Position numbers and translations under genes: made by a program
Shown: positions 7,375 through 15,038 of the stretch, piece by piece
How the letters are laid out: each line of letters opens with the position of its first letter
How positions within the stretch are numbered: position 1 is the first letter of the stretch
From: Roseovarius sp.
GTDB taxonomy: Bacteria; Pseudomonadota; Alphaproteobacteria; Rhodobacterales; Rhodobacteraceae
NCBI GenBank assembly: GCA_021767845.1
Contig: JAASSQ010000030.1
Location: 1 to 17,869, forward strand
Direction: 5' to 3'
DNA length: 17,869 nt
The notes under the pieces: model-generated
Databases searched by the model: none
What the model was told of the DNA's origin: nothing
The model's input: the letters and a program-made list of their open reading frames with translations, nothing else

Positions 7375-8274
7375 ATGTTCAGTCGCACCAGCCCGTCCAC
7401 GGGCCCCGACTCGCCCACCGTCACCGGGTTTCACGACGCGGCCACCGGCTCGATCCAGTATGTCGCGGTGGACGAGGCCACGAAAAAGGCCGCATTGATC
7501 GACGTGGTGCTGGATTTCGACCCGGCCTCGGCCACCACCTCGCACGAGTCGGCGCAGGAGATCCTGGATTTCGTCAAGGACCAGGGGCTCCAGGTCGAGT
7601 GGATCCTCGACACCCACCCACATGCCGATCACATCATGGCCTCGGCCTGGCTCAAGGAACAACTGGGCGCCCCGGCCGCGATCGGTGCCAAGGTGCGCGA
7701 GATCGGCAAGCTGTGGGAAGACCTTTACAACATGCCCGGCGCCTTCGATCCCGACCGCGATTTCGACCGCCTGTTCGAGGATGGCGACAGCTTCAAGCTG
7801 GGCAATCTCGACGTGCGGGTGATGCTGTCGCCGGGCCACACGCTCGGGTCGATCACCTATGTCGTGGGCAGCGATGCCGCCTTCGTGCACGACACCTTCA
7901 TGCATGTGGACGTGGGCACGTCGCGCGCCGACTTCCCCGGCGGTTCGTCCAGCGTGCTGTATGACAGCCTGCAGGCGATCCTGGCGCTGCCCGACGACAC
8001 GCGCCTCTTCATCGGGCACGATTACCCGCCCGTCGGCGATCGCGAAGACCCGGCATGGGAAGCCACCGTGGCCGATCACAAGGCCAACAACCCCCATGTC
8101 GGCGGGGGCGTCAGCCGCGAGGACTACATGGAGATCCGCGACAAGCGCGACGCCACGCTCGGCCTGCCGGACCGGATGCTTCACGCCCTGCAGATGAACC
8201 TGCGCGGCGGGCGCCTGCCCGAGCCGGAAGACGACGGGAACAGTTACTTCAAGATCCCCGCAAACCGTTTGTGA
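7375..8274 (+). CDS. Metallo-beta-lactamase-fold persulfide (sulfur) dioxygenase-like protein
   Basis: This protein of 299 residues belongs to the metallo-beta-lactamase fold branch of ETHE1/Blh persulfide dioxygenases, which oxidise glutathione persulfide to sulfite. The metal motif is THPHADH (in ILDTHPHADHIMASAWL). It is followed by LSPGHTLGSITY, the strand AFVHDTFMHVDVGTSRADFPGG, whose D-x-GTxRxDFPGG pattern is typical of this branch, and LFIGHDYPP. The C-terminal part (HKANNPHVGGGVSREDY ... LPDRMLHALQMNLRGG) also fits Blh-type enzymes. I chose the ATG at 7375 because AGAGGGAAAG precedes it at good spacing. The frame could extend upstream to 7297, but that stretch contains the promoter and operator. 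It is followed 17 nt later by a rhodanese, so both probably serve sulfide or persulfide detoxification. Confidence 0.88.
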   Translation: MFSRTSPSTGPDSPTVTGFHDAATGSIQYVAVDEATKKAALIDVVLDFDPASATTSHESAQEILDFVKDQGLQVEWILDTHPHADHIMASAWLKEQLGAPAAIGAKVREIGKLWEDLYNMPGAFDPDRDFDRLFEDGDSFKLGNLDVRVMLSPGHTLGSITYVVGSDAAFVHDTFMHVDVGTSRADFPGGSSSVLYDSLQAILALPDDTRLFIGHDYPPVGDREDPAWEATVADHKANNPHVGGGVSREDYMEIRDKRDATLGLPDRMLHALQMNLRGGRLPEPEDDGNSYFKIPANRL

Positions 8275-8291
8275 CACGGAAAGGAAACGCG

Positions 8292-8669
8292 ATGAAAACC
8301 GAGAAAATCGGCTCCGCCGAATTCCAGACCTGGACGGTCGAGGAAGTGGCCGAGGCCTGCGACAAGAACGAGATCGTCGTGATCGACGTGCGCACGCCGC
8401 AGGAATATATGTTCGAGCATATCGAGGGCGCGCTCCTGCTGCCCATGCCGTTCTTCAACCCCGAGAAACTGCCGGGCCAAAGCGACAAGCCAATCGTTTT
8501 CCACTGCGGCTCGGGCGTGCGCTCGGAAAAGGTGGCGCGCGCCGCGATCGAGGCCGGCATCGACCGCATCGCCCACATGGAGGGCGGCATGGCCGCGTGG
8601 AAGCAGGCAAACAAGCCCTATATCGGCACCGACATGGCCACCGGCGCGCCCACCCGCGTCAACGGCTGA
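8292..8669 (+). CDS. Single-domain rhodanese-like sulfurtransferase
   Basis: This is a 125-residue rhodanese domain without a signal peptide, so it is probably cytoplasmic. The fold signatures are VVIDVRTPQEYMFEHIEGALLLPM near the N-terminus and the active-site loop HCGSGVRSEK with the catalytic cysteine at C72, followed by GGMAAWKQANKPY. The CGSGVRS loop suits persulfide transfer chemistry. AAAGGA lies 6-7 nt before the ATG, and the gene begins 17 nt after the dioxygenase. The pair is a familiar sulfide-oxidation module, in which the rhodanese moves sulfane sulfur between glutathione persulfide and thiosulfate or sulfite while the dioxygenase consumes persulfide. Physiological acceptor and direction cannot be read from the sequence. 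Confidence 0.9.
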   Translation: MKTEKIGSAEFQTWTVEEVAEACDKNEIVVIDVRTPQEYMFEHIEGALLLPMPFFNPEKLPGQSDKPIVFHCGSGVRSEKVARAAIEAGIDRIAHMEGGMAAWKQANKPYIGTDMATGAPTRVNG

Positions 8670-8680
8670 CGCCGCGAACG

Positions 8681-8709
8681 AAAAAGGCCCGGGCGCGAAC
8701 GCCCGGGCC
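8681..8709 (-). terminator. Rho-independent terminator of amtB
   Basis: A perfect 10-bp G+C stem (GGCCCGGGCG 8686-8695 with CGCCCGGGCC 8700-8709) closes a CGAA tetraloop. On the minus strand it is followed directly by five T (8685-8681). It lies 33 nt past the amtB stop and between two convergent genes. The hairpin could also slow transcription coming from the rhodanese gene, but there is no T run on that side. Confidence 0.85.
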
Positions 8710-8742
8710 GGTTGTCTCGGGGATGATCCGGGGAGGCGTGGA

Positions 8743-10059
<1,317 letters not shown>

Positions 10060-10085
10060 GTCCATTGTCCTTTCCCCCGCGCGTC

Positions 10086-10424
10086 TCAAAGCGCGTCTTC
10101 GTTGGTTTCGCCGGTGCGCACGCGCACGGCCTGTTGGATGTCGAGAACGAAAATCTTGCCGTCACCGATCTTGCCGGTCCGGGCCGTGTTGGTGATCGCC
10201 TCGATCACCTGGTCGACCATCGACGCCGACACCGCGATTTCCAGTTTGACCTTGGGCACGAAGTTCACGGCGTATTCCGCGCCGCGATAGATTTCCGTGT
10301 GACCCGATTGCGAGCCGAAGCCCTTGATTTCCGTCACCATCATCCCGCGCACGCCGATTTCGGTCAGCGCCTCGCGGACCTCCTCCAGCTTGAACGGTTT
10401 GATTGTCGCAATGATGAGTTTCAC
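10086..10424 (-). CDS. glnK: Nitrogen regulatory protein PII (GlnK)
   Basis: This is a 112-residue trimeric PII signal protein. The start is GTG (10424-10422), supported by AAAGGGA 5 nt upstream and by the invariant beginning KLIIATIKPFKLEEVREAL; no ATG fits. The T-loop GFGSQSGHTEIYRGAEYAVNFVPK carries Y51, the uridylylation target. TARTGKIGDGKIFV is the second PII signature and forms the ATP/2-oxoglutarate pocket, and VRVRTGE lies near the C-terminus. Its stop is 26 nt before the amtB start on the same strand, the classic glnK-amtB operon, so the product is better called GlnK than GlnB. The upstream gap holds NtrC-like dyads, consistent with induction on nitrogen limitation. Confidence 0.96.
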   Translation of the reverse strand: MKLIIATIKPFKLEEVREALTEIGVRGMMVTEIKGFGSQSGHTEIYRGAEYAVNFVPKVKLEIAVSASMVDQVIEAITNTARTGKIGDGKIFVLDIQQAVRVRTGETNEDAL

Positions 10425-10453
10425 TGGTGTCCCTTTCGGTTTCTGCCACCCTG

Positions 10454-10483
10454 TGCGGTTTGCACCTGCAGAAAAGTCACCCC
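10454..10483 (-). promoter_or_regulatory. Candidate glnK promoter (sigma54-like -24/-12) with overlapping TGC-N11-GCA dyad
   Basis: On the minus strand GG (10481-10480) and GC (10469-10468) are separated by 10 bp, the sigma54 spacing, with TGCA at the -12 side. The -24 half (GGGTGAC) matches TGGCAC poorly. A TGC-N11-GCA dyad (10454-10470) overlaps the -12 element. In Rhodobacter capsulatus NtrC is known to activate without RpoN, so the real promoter may be of sigma70 type. This is a weak prediction. Confidence 0.3.
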
Positions 10484-10566
10484 GGCCCGAATTCGGAAGG
10501 AGATTCGGGCGACTCCGGCTCGTAACGGCGGTCAAATTGATCAAAAAATATGCGGAAATTCCAAAT

Positions 10567-10583
10567 TGCACATAAATTACGCA
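10567..10583. promoter_or_regulatory. Candidate NtrC binding site upstream of glnK
   Basis: The dyad TGCACATAAATTACGCA fits TGC-N11-GCA, the outer bases of the NtrC consensus TGCACC-N5-GGTGCA. It lies in an A+T-rich part of an otherwise G+C-rich gap, about 150 bp before the glnK start and about 120 bp before the start site predicted from the -24/-12 candidate. That distance is usual for enhancer-type NtrC sites. The next gene on the other strand (PBP) is less likely to be its target. Confidence 0.45.
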
Positions 10584-10637
10584 TCAATGAAAGGCAGCCG
10601 GAGCGCCCGCGGGGGCTCTACTTTTGCCGTCACGCCC

Positions 10638-10643
10638 TATAGT
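10638..10643 (+). promoter_or_regulatory. Possible -10 element for the PBP gene
   Basis: TATAGT lies 36 bp before the PBP start codon and agrees with TATAAT at five of six positions. I find no convincing -35 hexamer 16-18 bp upstream, so this is only a candidate. Confidence 0.3.
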
Positions 10644-10678
10644 ATGGCCAAAACGGTCAGGCGCCGGGCAGGACATAG

Positions 10679-12823
10679 ATGAGCAATTCAGGTCGCAAGA
10701 AACCCCGCCTCGTGGCGGACAAGCGGTATTCCGCGCCGAAAAGGAAGACGGCACAGACGCGCCGCAAACCCGCCACCCGGCGCAAATCGGCTCCGCGCAA
10801 ACCCGCGCGTCGGCGCAACCCGGTCGTGGCGCTCTTCACCGGGCTGGTCGGCTGGGTTATGCGGATCGTCTGGGGCGTGTCTTGGCGGCTCGGGGCGGTG
10901 ATCGTGCTGATCGTGGGGCTGTCCGTGGGCTACACCTACACCACGCTGCCCGAGGTCGGGGAATTGCTCGACGGGCGCGCGCGCGGCTCGGTCACGCTGC
11001 TGGATCGCAACGGCGATGTGTTCGCGTGGCGCGGCGACCAGTTCGGCGGCGTCGTGACCGCCGATACCGTCTCGCCGCATCTCAAGAACGCGGTGGTCGC
11101 GACCGAGGACAAGCGATTCTACTGGCACCCCGGGGTCGATCCCATCGGCATCGCCAGCGCCATCCGCATCAACCTCAGCGAGGGGCGCGGCCCGTTTCAG
11201 GGGCACGGCGGCTCGACCATCACCCAGCAAACGGCCAAGTTGCTGTGCCTCGGGCGCGAATACGTGAAATCCGAATGGGACAGCGAAAAGGACTACGTGG
11301 CCGACTGTCGGCAGACCTCGCTGTGGCGCAAGGCAAAAGAGGCCGTCTACGCGATGGCGATGGAGGCCAAGTATACCAAGGACGAGATCCTCTCGATCTA
11401 TCTCAACCGCGCCTATCTGGGCGGTGGCGCCTATGGGGCCGAGGCCGCCGCACAACGCTATTTCGGCAAGGGCGCGGCCCAGCTTTCGGTGTCCGAAAGC
11501 GCGATGCTGGCCGGCCTGCTGACCGCGCCCTCCACGCTGGCCCCCACCGCCAACCTGGAACGCTCGCAGAACCGCGCCTCGGTCGTTGTGCGGCTGATGC
11601 GCGATCAGGATTACATCTCGGCCGCCGAGGCCGCCACCGCGCTTGCCAACCCCGCCGAGCTGAGCGAGGCGGCGGAGAAACAGACCGGCGGCTATTTCGC
11701 CGACTGGGTCATGGCCTCGGGGCCGGAGTTTTTCACCCGCGACACCACCGAGGACGTGATCATCCGCACCACGCTGGATCAGCGCATCCAGAAGGCGGCC
11801 GAGGACGCGCTCAAGTTCGTGTTCGACGAAAAGGTGCGCGACGGTTCCAAGGCACAGGCCGCGATCGTGGTCATGTCCGCCGACGGCGCGGTGCGCGCGA
11901 TGGTGGGTGGGCGCGACACCAAGGTGCGCGGCGCCTTCAACCGCGCAACGCAGGCCAACCGCCAGACCGGCTCGGCCTTCAAGCCGTTCGTCTATGCCAC
12001 GGCGCTTGAACTTGGCTACAGCCACGATTCGACCGTGGTGGACGAACCCTTCTGCCTCGACGTGCCCGGCTCGGGGCGGTGGTGCCCCGAGAACTATACC
12101 CGCAAGCATTATGGCCGCGTGACGCTGACCGAGGCGCTGAAGAATTCGCTCAACGTGCCGGCCGTGAAGGTCTCGGAAAGCGTGGGGCGCGATCTTGTCC
12201 GCAAGGTGGCCAGCGATTTCGGCATCGAAAGCGACCTGGCCGACGGCCCCGCCCTGGCGCTCGGCGCGTCGGAAAGCACGCTATTGGAGATGACCGGCGC
12301 CTATGCCGGCATCCTCAATGGCGGCTCGTCGGTCATGCCCTACGGGCTCAAGGAACTGCGGCTCCTGGGCGACGACGAACCGCTGATGGGCAGCGGCGGC
12401 GGGATCGGTGAGCGCGTGATCCAGGAAAACGCCGCGCGCGAGTTGATCTGGATGATGCACCAGGTCGTGCATGGCGGCACCGGCGGGCGCGCGAAACTGC
12501 CCGACCGCGAGGCCGCCGGCAAGACCGGAACCACCCAGGCCGCGCGCGACGCCTGGTTCCTGGGCTTCACCGCCGATTACGTCGCCGGGGTCTGGATGGG
12601 GTATGACGACAACACACCCCTGACCGGTGTGACCGGCGGCGGCCTGCCAGCCGAGATCTGGCACGAAACCATGGTCCGGGTGCACGAGGGGCTGGAGCCC
12701 CACCGCCTGCCGATGCTGCGCCCCGCGCCCAAGCCCGCCCCGTCGCAATCCGTGCCGCGCCGGCAGCGCGACTCGGGCAACGCGATCGAGAATATCCTGC
12801 GGGGGATTTTCGGGGGCAACTGA
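10679..12823 (+). CDS. Class A penicillin-binding protein (bifunctional transglycosylase/transpeptidase)
   Basis: This 714-residue protein polymerises lipid II and cross-links peptidoglycan in the periplasm. It has a very basic cytoplasmic tail (about residues 1-46) and a membrane anchor (about 67-90). The GT51 domain has TEDKRFYWHPGVD with catalytic E143, then HGGSTITQQTAK, KDEILSIYLNRAYLGGGAYGAEAAAQRYFGK and SESAMLAGLLTAPS. The transpeptidase domain has the SxxK motif S432-A-F-K435 (RQTGSAFKPFVYA), SLN at S490 and KTGTT from K615. The proline-rich C-terminus ends RGIFGGN. Two Cys pairs are notable: C190/C210 flank an insertion after QQTAK, and C459/C469 lie in the transpeptidase domain; both are periplasmic and may form disulfides. 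AGGA precedes the ATG by 5-8 nt. It is divergent from glnK. PBP1A/PbpC-type naming varies, so no symbol is given. Confidence 0.95.
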   Translation: MSNSGRKKPRLVADKRYSAPKRKTAQTRRKPATRRKSAPRKPARRRNPVVALFTGLVGWVMRIVWGVSWRLGAVIVLIVGLSVGYTYTTLPEVGELLDGRARGSVTLLDRNGDVFAWRGDQFGGVVTADTVSPHLKNAVVATEDKRFYWHPGVDPIGIASAIRINLSEGRGPFQGHGGSTITQQTAKLLCLGREYVKSEWDSEKDYVADCRQTSLWRKAKEAVYAMAMEAKYTKDEILSIYLNRAYLGGGAYGAEAAAQRYFGKGAAQLSVSESAMLAGLLTAPSTLAPTANLERSQNRASVVVRLMRDQDYISAAEAATALANPAELSEAAEKQTGGYFADWVMASGPEFFTRDTTEDVIIRTTLDQRIQKAAEDALKFVFDEKVRDGSKAQAAIVVMSADGAVRAMVGGRDTKVRGAFNRATQANRQTGSAFKPFVYATALELGYSHDSTVVDEPFCLDVPGSGRWCPENYTRKHYGRVTLTEALKNSLNVPAVKVSESVGRDLVRKVASDFGIESDLADGPALALGASESTLLEMTGAYAGILNGGSSVMPYGLKELRLLGDDEPLMGSGGGIGERVIQENAARELIWMMHQVVHGGTGGRAKLPDREAAGKTGTTQAARDAWFLGFTADYVAGVWMGYDDNTPLTGVTGGGLPAEIWHETMVRVHEGLEPHRLPMLRPAPKPAPSQSVPRRQRDSGNAIENILRGIFGGN

Positions 12824-12831
12824 ACCGTTCC

Positions 12832-12848
12832 CCGACCCGTCCGGTCGG
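12832..12848 (+). other. Small hairpin between PBP stop and its terminator
   Basis: CCGACC (12832-12837) pairs with GGTCGG (12843-12848) across a 5-nt loop. It lies 8 nt after the PBP stop and abuts the terminator hairpin, so it may help stabilise the transcript end. There is no T run of its own. Confidence 0.4.
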
Positions 12849-12865
12849 CCCGCTCAGCGGGTTTT
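12849..12865 (+). terminator. Rho-independent terminator of the PBP gene
   Basis: CCCGC (12849-12853), loop TCA, GCGGG (12857-12861), then TTTT (12862-12865). The stem is short but pure G+C. Its T run is shared with the first palindrome of the array that follows. Confidence 0.65.
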
Positions 12866-12938
12866 GTACAAAACGCGGCAAGGGCGGTCCCGGTTTCGTA
12901 CGAAACCGGGGGGCAAAAGTGTCCTTTCGTACGAAAGG
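12861..12938. repeat. Phased triple-palindrome element, copy A
   Basis: Three perfect palindromes share the core TTTYGTACRAAA. The first is GTTTTGTACAAAAC (12861-12874). The second is a 22-bp palindrome at 12889-12910 with the core TTTCGTACGAAA extended by CCCGG/CCGGG arms. The third is CCTTTCGTACGAAAGG (12923-12938). Their centres are at 12867.5, 12899.5 and 12930.5, so the spacings are 32 and 31 bp. The spacers differ from each other. The element fills the gap between the convergent PBP and mlaC genes, ending 8 bp from the mlaC stop. A sister element lies at 17343-17418. Confidence 0.85.
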
Positions 12939-12946
12939 CGCGGGCC

Positions 12947-13552
12947 TCAGCCGGCCCGCCGCAGATCCTGGATCAGCGCGTCGATATTGCCGCGATTGCG
13001 GTCCAGCATCGCGCCGATCTCGGTGCGTTCGCTCAGCCTCAGGCTGACGCCTTCGATGATCATGTCGAAAAACAGGTCCTTGCCCGAGCGATCCGACACC
13101 AGGAACCGCACCTCGAAGGGCGACTCGCCGCGCAGGTAGACGGTCGAGGACACCTCGTGCCACGACTTGACCTTGCGCGCGCCTTTCACCTCGATGCGGC
13201 CGCCGACGAACTCGTTGAATCTCTTGCCATATTTCCGGGCGATATAGCCGCGGAAGGCTTCGACGAAGGCGCGCATCTGCGCCGCGCTGATCCGCCGTGC
13301 ATCCGGCCCCAAGGTGGATTGCGCGATGATGTTCACATCGGCGTAGCGGGCAAAGATCCGCTCGAAATCCGCGATCATCCCGCTCACCGGCTTGCCCGAG
13401 GCGATCACCCGGTTGATCTCCTTCACGACCTGATCGACAAGCGCCTTGGCCTGCCTGTCGGTCAGGGCCACCCCGGCCCGCGGAAAGGCCGCAACCCCCG
13501 CTGCCGCAAGGGAAAACCCGATAAACCCGCGCCGCGTCAGATCATTCGTCAT
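12947..13552 (-). CDS. mlaC: MlaC/Ttg2D-family phospholipid-binding periplasmic protein with Tat signal
   Basis: This 201-residue protein fits MlaC, the periplasmic shuttle that carries phospholipids between the outer-membrane MlaA complex and the inner-membrane MlaFEDB transporter. The N-terminus MTNDLTRRGFIGFSLAAAG has a twin-arginine motif (R7-R8, T-R-R-G-F-I), so export through Tat is likely. Family features are IADFERIFARYADVNIIAQSTLG, MRAFVEAFRGYIARKYGKRFNEF, EVSSTVYLRG, a strand VRFLVSDRSGKDLFFDMIIEGVSL and the end LDRNRGNIDALIQDLRR. The start at 13552 has GAGG 6 nt upstream, but an identical site 24 nt further up (ATG at 13576) is in frame and would add MTRFTRIP. The gene overlaps the end of mlaA by 11 nt, so the two are translationally coupled. 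No mlaFEDB genes lie nearby. Confidence 0.88.
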   Translation of the reverse strand: MTNDLTRRGFIGFSLAAAGVAAFPRAGVALTDRQAKALVDQVVKEINRVIASGKPVSGMIADFERIFARYADVNIIAQSTLGPDARRISAAQMRAFVEAFRGYIARKYGKRFNEFVGGRIEVKGARKVKSWHEVSSTVYLRGESPFEVRFLVSDRSGKDLFFDMIIEGVSLRLSERTEIGAMLDRNRGNIDALIQDLRRAG

Positions 13553-14381
13553 AGGGATCCTCGTAAACCTGGTCATAGGGATCCTCCAGCCCCGTCTCCG
13601 GTGCGCCATAGGGATCCTGGTACGCCTCAACATAGGCCCCGTCGCGGCCTTTTCCCAGTTCGAAGCGGCGATTTTGCAGGTAAAGCGATCGTGACTGCGC
13701 ATAGCTGTCCGCGCTTTCGTAAAGCACCGAGTCGATCGTGTCCGAGAACCGGCCCCTGTCGCTCAGCCGGGCCGAGACCGCCGCCCCCGTGGCGTAATAA
13801 CTTTCTGGCGTATCAATGACATAGCTCAACGGGTTGGTGAAGACATCCACCACCTTGCCCCAGGCCGACCGCTCGGTCGCCGGCCCCAGCACCGGCAATT
13901 CGACATAGGCGCCTTCCCGCACACCCCAGACATAAAGGGTCTCTCCGAAATCGGCCTCGGTCGGTTCGGCCATGCCCATATCGGTCGCCACATCGAAAAA
14001 CCCGCCCAGCCCCACGGTCGAGTTGACGAGGAACCGGAACGTATCGTTCCCCACCCCGCGCGGGTTGCCTTGCAGGATGTTGTTCACGATCGCGCCCGGC
14101 AGAGACAGGTTGAACGCAAACCGCCCAACCATGGTTTCGATGTCGTCGGGCAGGAAGCTGGAATACCCGCGGCTGGCGGGCCGGATAAGCGTCTTGTCCA
14201 GCCCGCGATTGAACTCGTGGACCTTCCGATTCGACTTCTCGTAGGGGTCGAATGGCTCGCCCGAGGGGTGCCCCGGACCGGGCGCCGCGCAGGCCGACAC
14301 GAAAAGCGCCAGCAAAACGGCAGACACGGCGCGCAATCGTCGCCCTTGATGTTTCGAGATGGCAGCAGACAACGGACCCAC
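13542..14381 (-). CDS. mlaA: MlaA (VacJ) family lipoprotein
   Basis: MlaA removes misplaced phospholipids from the outer leaflet of the outer membrane and hands them to MlaC. The product has a lipoprotein signal ending VSAC with the lipidated cysteine at C31 and the family motifs FDPYEKSNRKVHEFNRGLDK, GRFAFNLSLPGAIVNNILQGN, FLVNSTVGLGGFFDVATDMG, ADFGETLYVWGV and ELPVLGPATERSAWG. After the domain comes an unusual acidic tail, with DPYG, EDPYD and EDPYD encoded by a tandem DNA repeat. No ATG fits. The frame can begin at GTG 14381, or at TTG 14336, which has AAGGG 6 nt upstream and would give the compact signal MRAVSAVLLALFVSAC. I keep the longer one but cannot decide. The gene heads an mlaA-mlaC operon and is divergent from the RidA gene. 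Confidence 0.92.
   Translation of the reverse strand: MGPLSAAISKHQGRRLRAVSAVLLALFVSACAAPGPGHPSGEPFDPYEKSNRKVHEFNRGLDKTLIRPASRGYSSFLPDDIETMVGRFAFNLSLPGAIVNNILQGNPRGVGNDTFRFLVNSTVGLGGFFDVATDMGMAEPTEADFGETLYVWGVREGAYVELPVLGPATERSAWGKVVDVFTNPLSYVIDTPESYYATGAAVSARLSDRGRFSDTIDSVLYESADSYAQSRSLYLQNRRFELGKGRDGAYVEAYQDPYGAPETGLEDPYDQVYEDPYDE
13548..13618. repeat. Tandem GGATCC repeat at the mlaA/mlaC junction
   Basis: Three copies of CATAGGGATCCT begin at 13550, 13574 and 13607. The first two are identical over 15 bp (GTCATAGGGATCCTC at 13548-13562 and 13572-13586). On the minus strand each reads GAGGATCCCTATGAC: codons Glu-Asp-Pro-Tyr-Asp for mlaA in one frame and a ribosome-binding site plus ATG for mlaC in another. 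Confidence 0.85.
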
Positions 14382-14576
14382 CCGGCTTGAGATTCGTGCA
14401 TCCTGAATAACCTATCACATCAGGGAACACAGAAAGAGGCTTGGATCGCCGCGCCACTGTTGCAATCGTGTGACAATCTCCTGTGTCGTGCAATTGCCGT
14501 TCGCCGGGCTTTTTTCGTTTTCTTTCGGAATATCTGCCGCTAGCGTCCGCCCGAACCGTGACGGGAGGATCAGACG

Positions 14577-15038
14577 ATGGGCAAATTCGAGACGAAACTG
14601 GCGGATCTCGGGGTCGAACTGCCGGAGGCACCGGCCCCCGCGGCGAACTACGTGCCGTATGTGCAGGTGGGTGACATGCTGTATGTGTCGGGCCAGATCT
14701 CCAAGGAGGGTGACCGGCTGATCACCGGCAAGCTGGGTGACGACATGGCGACCGCGGCGGGGGCCGAGGCCGCGAAGGTCTGCGCCATCGCGCTGCTGGC
14801 GCAGGTCAAGGCCGCCTGCCGGGGTGATCTGGACCGGCTGAAACGGGTGGTCAAGTTGACGGGCTTCGTCAATTCCACCCCCGACTACACCGAGCAGCCG
14901 CAGGTCATCAACGGCGCGTCCGATTTCATCGGCGAGGCGCTTGGCGAGACGGGCAAACATTCGCGCTCGGCCGTGTCCGCTGCCGCGCTGCCTTTCGGCG
15001 TTGCGGTTGAAATCGAAGGGATTTTCCAGATCGGATGA
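14577..15038 (+). CDS. RidA family protein (YjgF/YER057c/UK114)
   Basis: This 153-residue protein belongs to the longer branch of the RidA superfamily, whose founding member hydrolyses reactive enamine/imine intermediates from PLP enzymes. Visible signatures are VQVGDMLYVSGQISKEGDRLITGKLG, LDRLKRVVKLTGFVNSTPDYTEQPQVINGASDFIGE and the closing HSRSAVSAAALPFGVAVEIEGIF. The last segment holds the arginine and glutamate expected in the active site of catalytic members. Which imine, if any, this paralogue uses cannot be told. GGGAGGA is placed 7-8 nt before the ATG. The stop overlaps the start of the GDPD gene (ATGA), so the two are translationally coupled. Confidence 0.92.
   Translation: MGKFETKLADLGVELPEAPAPAANYVPYVQVGDMLYVSGQISKEGDRLITGKLGDDMATAAGAEAAKVCAIALLAQVKAACRGDLDRLKRVVKLTGFVNSTPDYTEQPQVINGASDFIGEALGETGKHSRSAVSAAALPFGVAVEIEGIFQIG

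Noticed and set aside
10537..10544. TTGATCAA as an FNR/Anr site
   Set aside because: The FNR-type box needs TTGAT and ATCAA separated by 4 bp; here the half-sites are fused, so it is just a short palindrome.
10688..12109. 473-codon minus-strand frame opposite the PBP gene
   Set aside because: It is antisense to conserved GT51 and transpeptidase motifs; composition is typical of a shadow frame.
12889..12910. Classical terminator made by the longest palindrome
   Set aside because: It could fold as a hairpin, but there is no T run on either strand directly after it, and the PBP gene already has a terminator at 12849-12865.
12861..12938. Short CRISPR array
   Set aside because: The 31-32 bp period resembles a CRISPR, but the repeats are 12-bp palindromes of variable sequence with about 19-bp gaps. 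There are only three units and no cas genes.
14084..14401. Minus-strand frame starting at an ATG (14401) just upstream of mlaA
   Set aside because: An AGG sits near the ATG, but the frame is out of phase with mlaA, covers its conserved part and encodes a serine/arginine-rich product without motifs.
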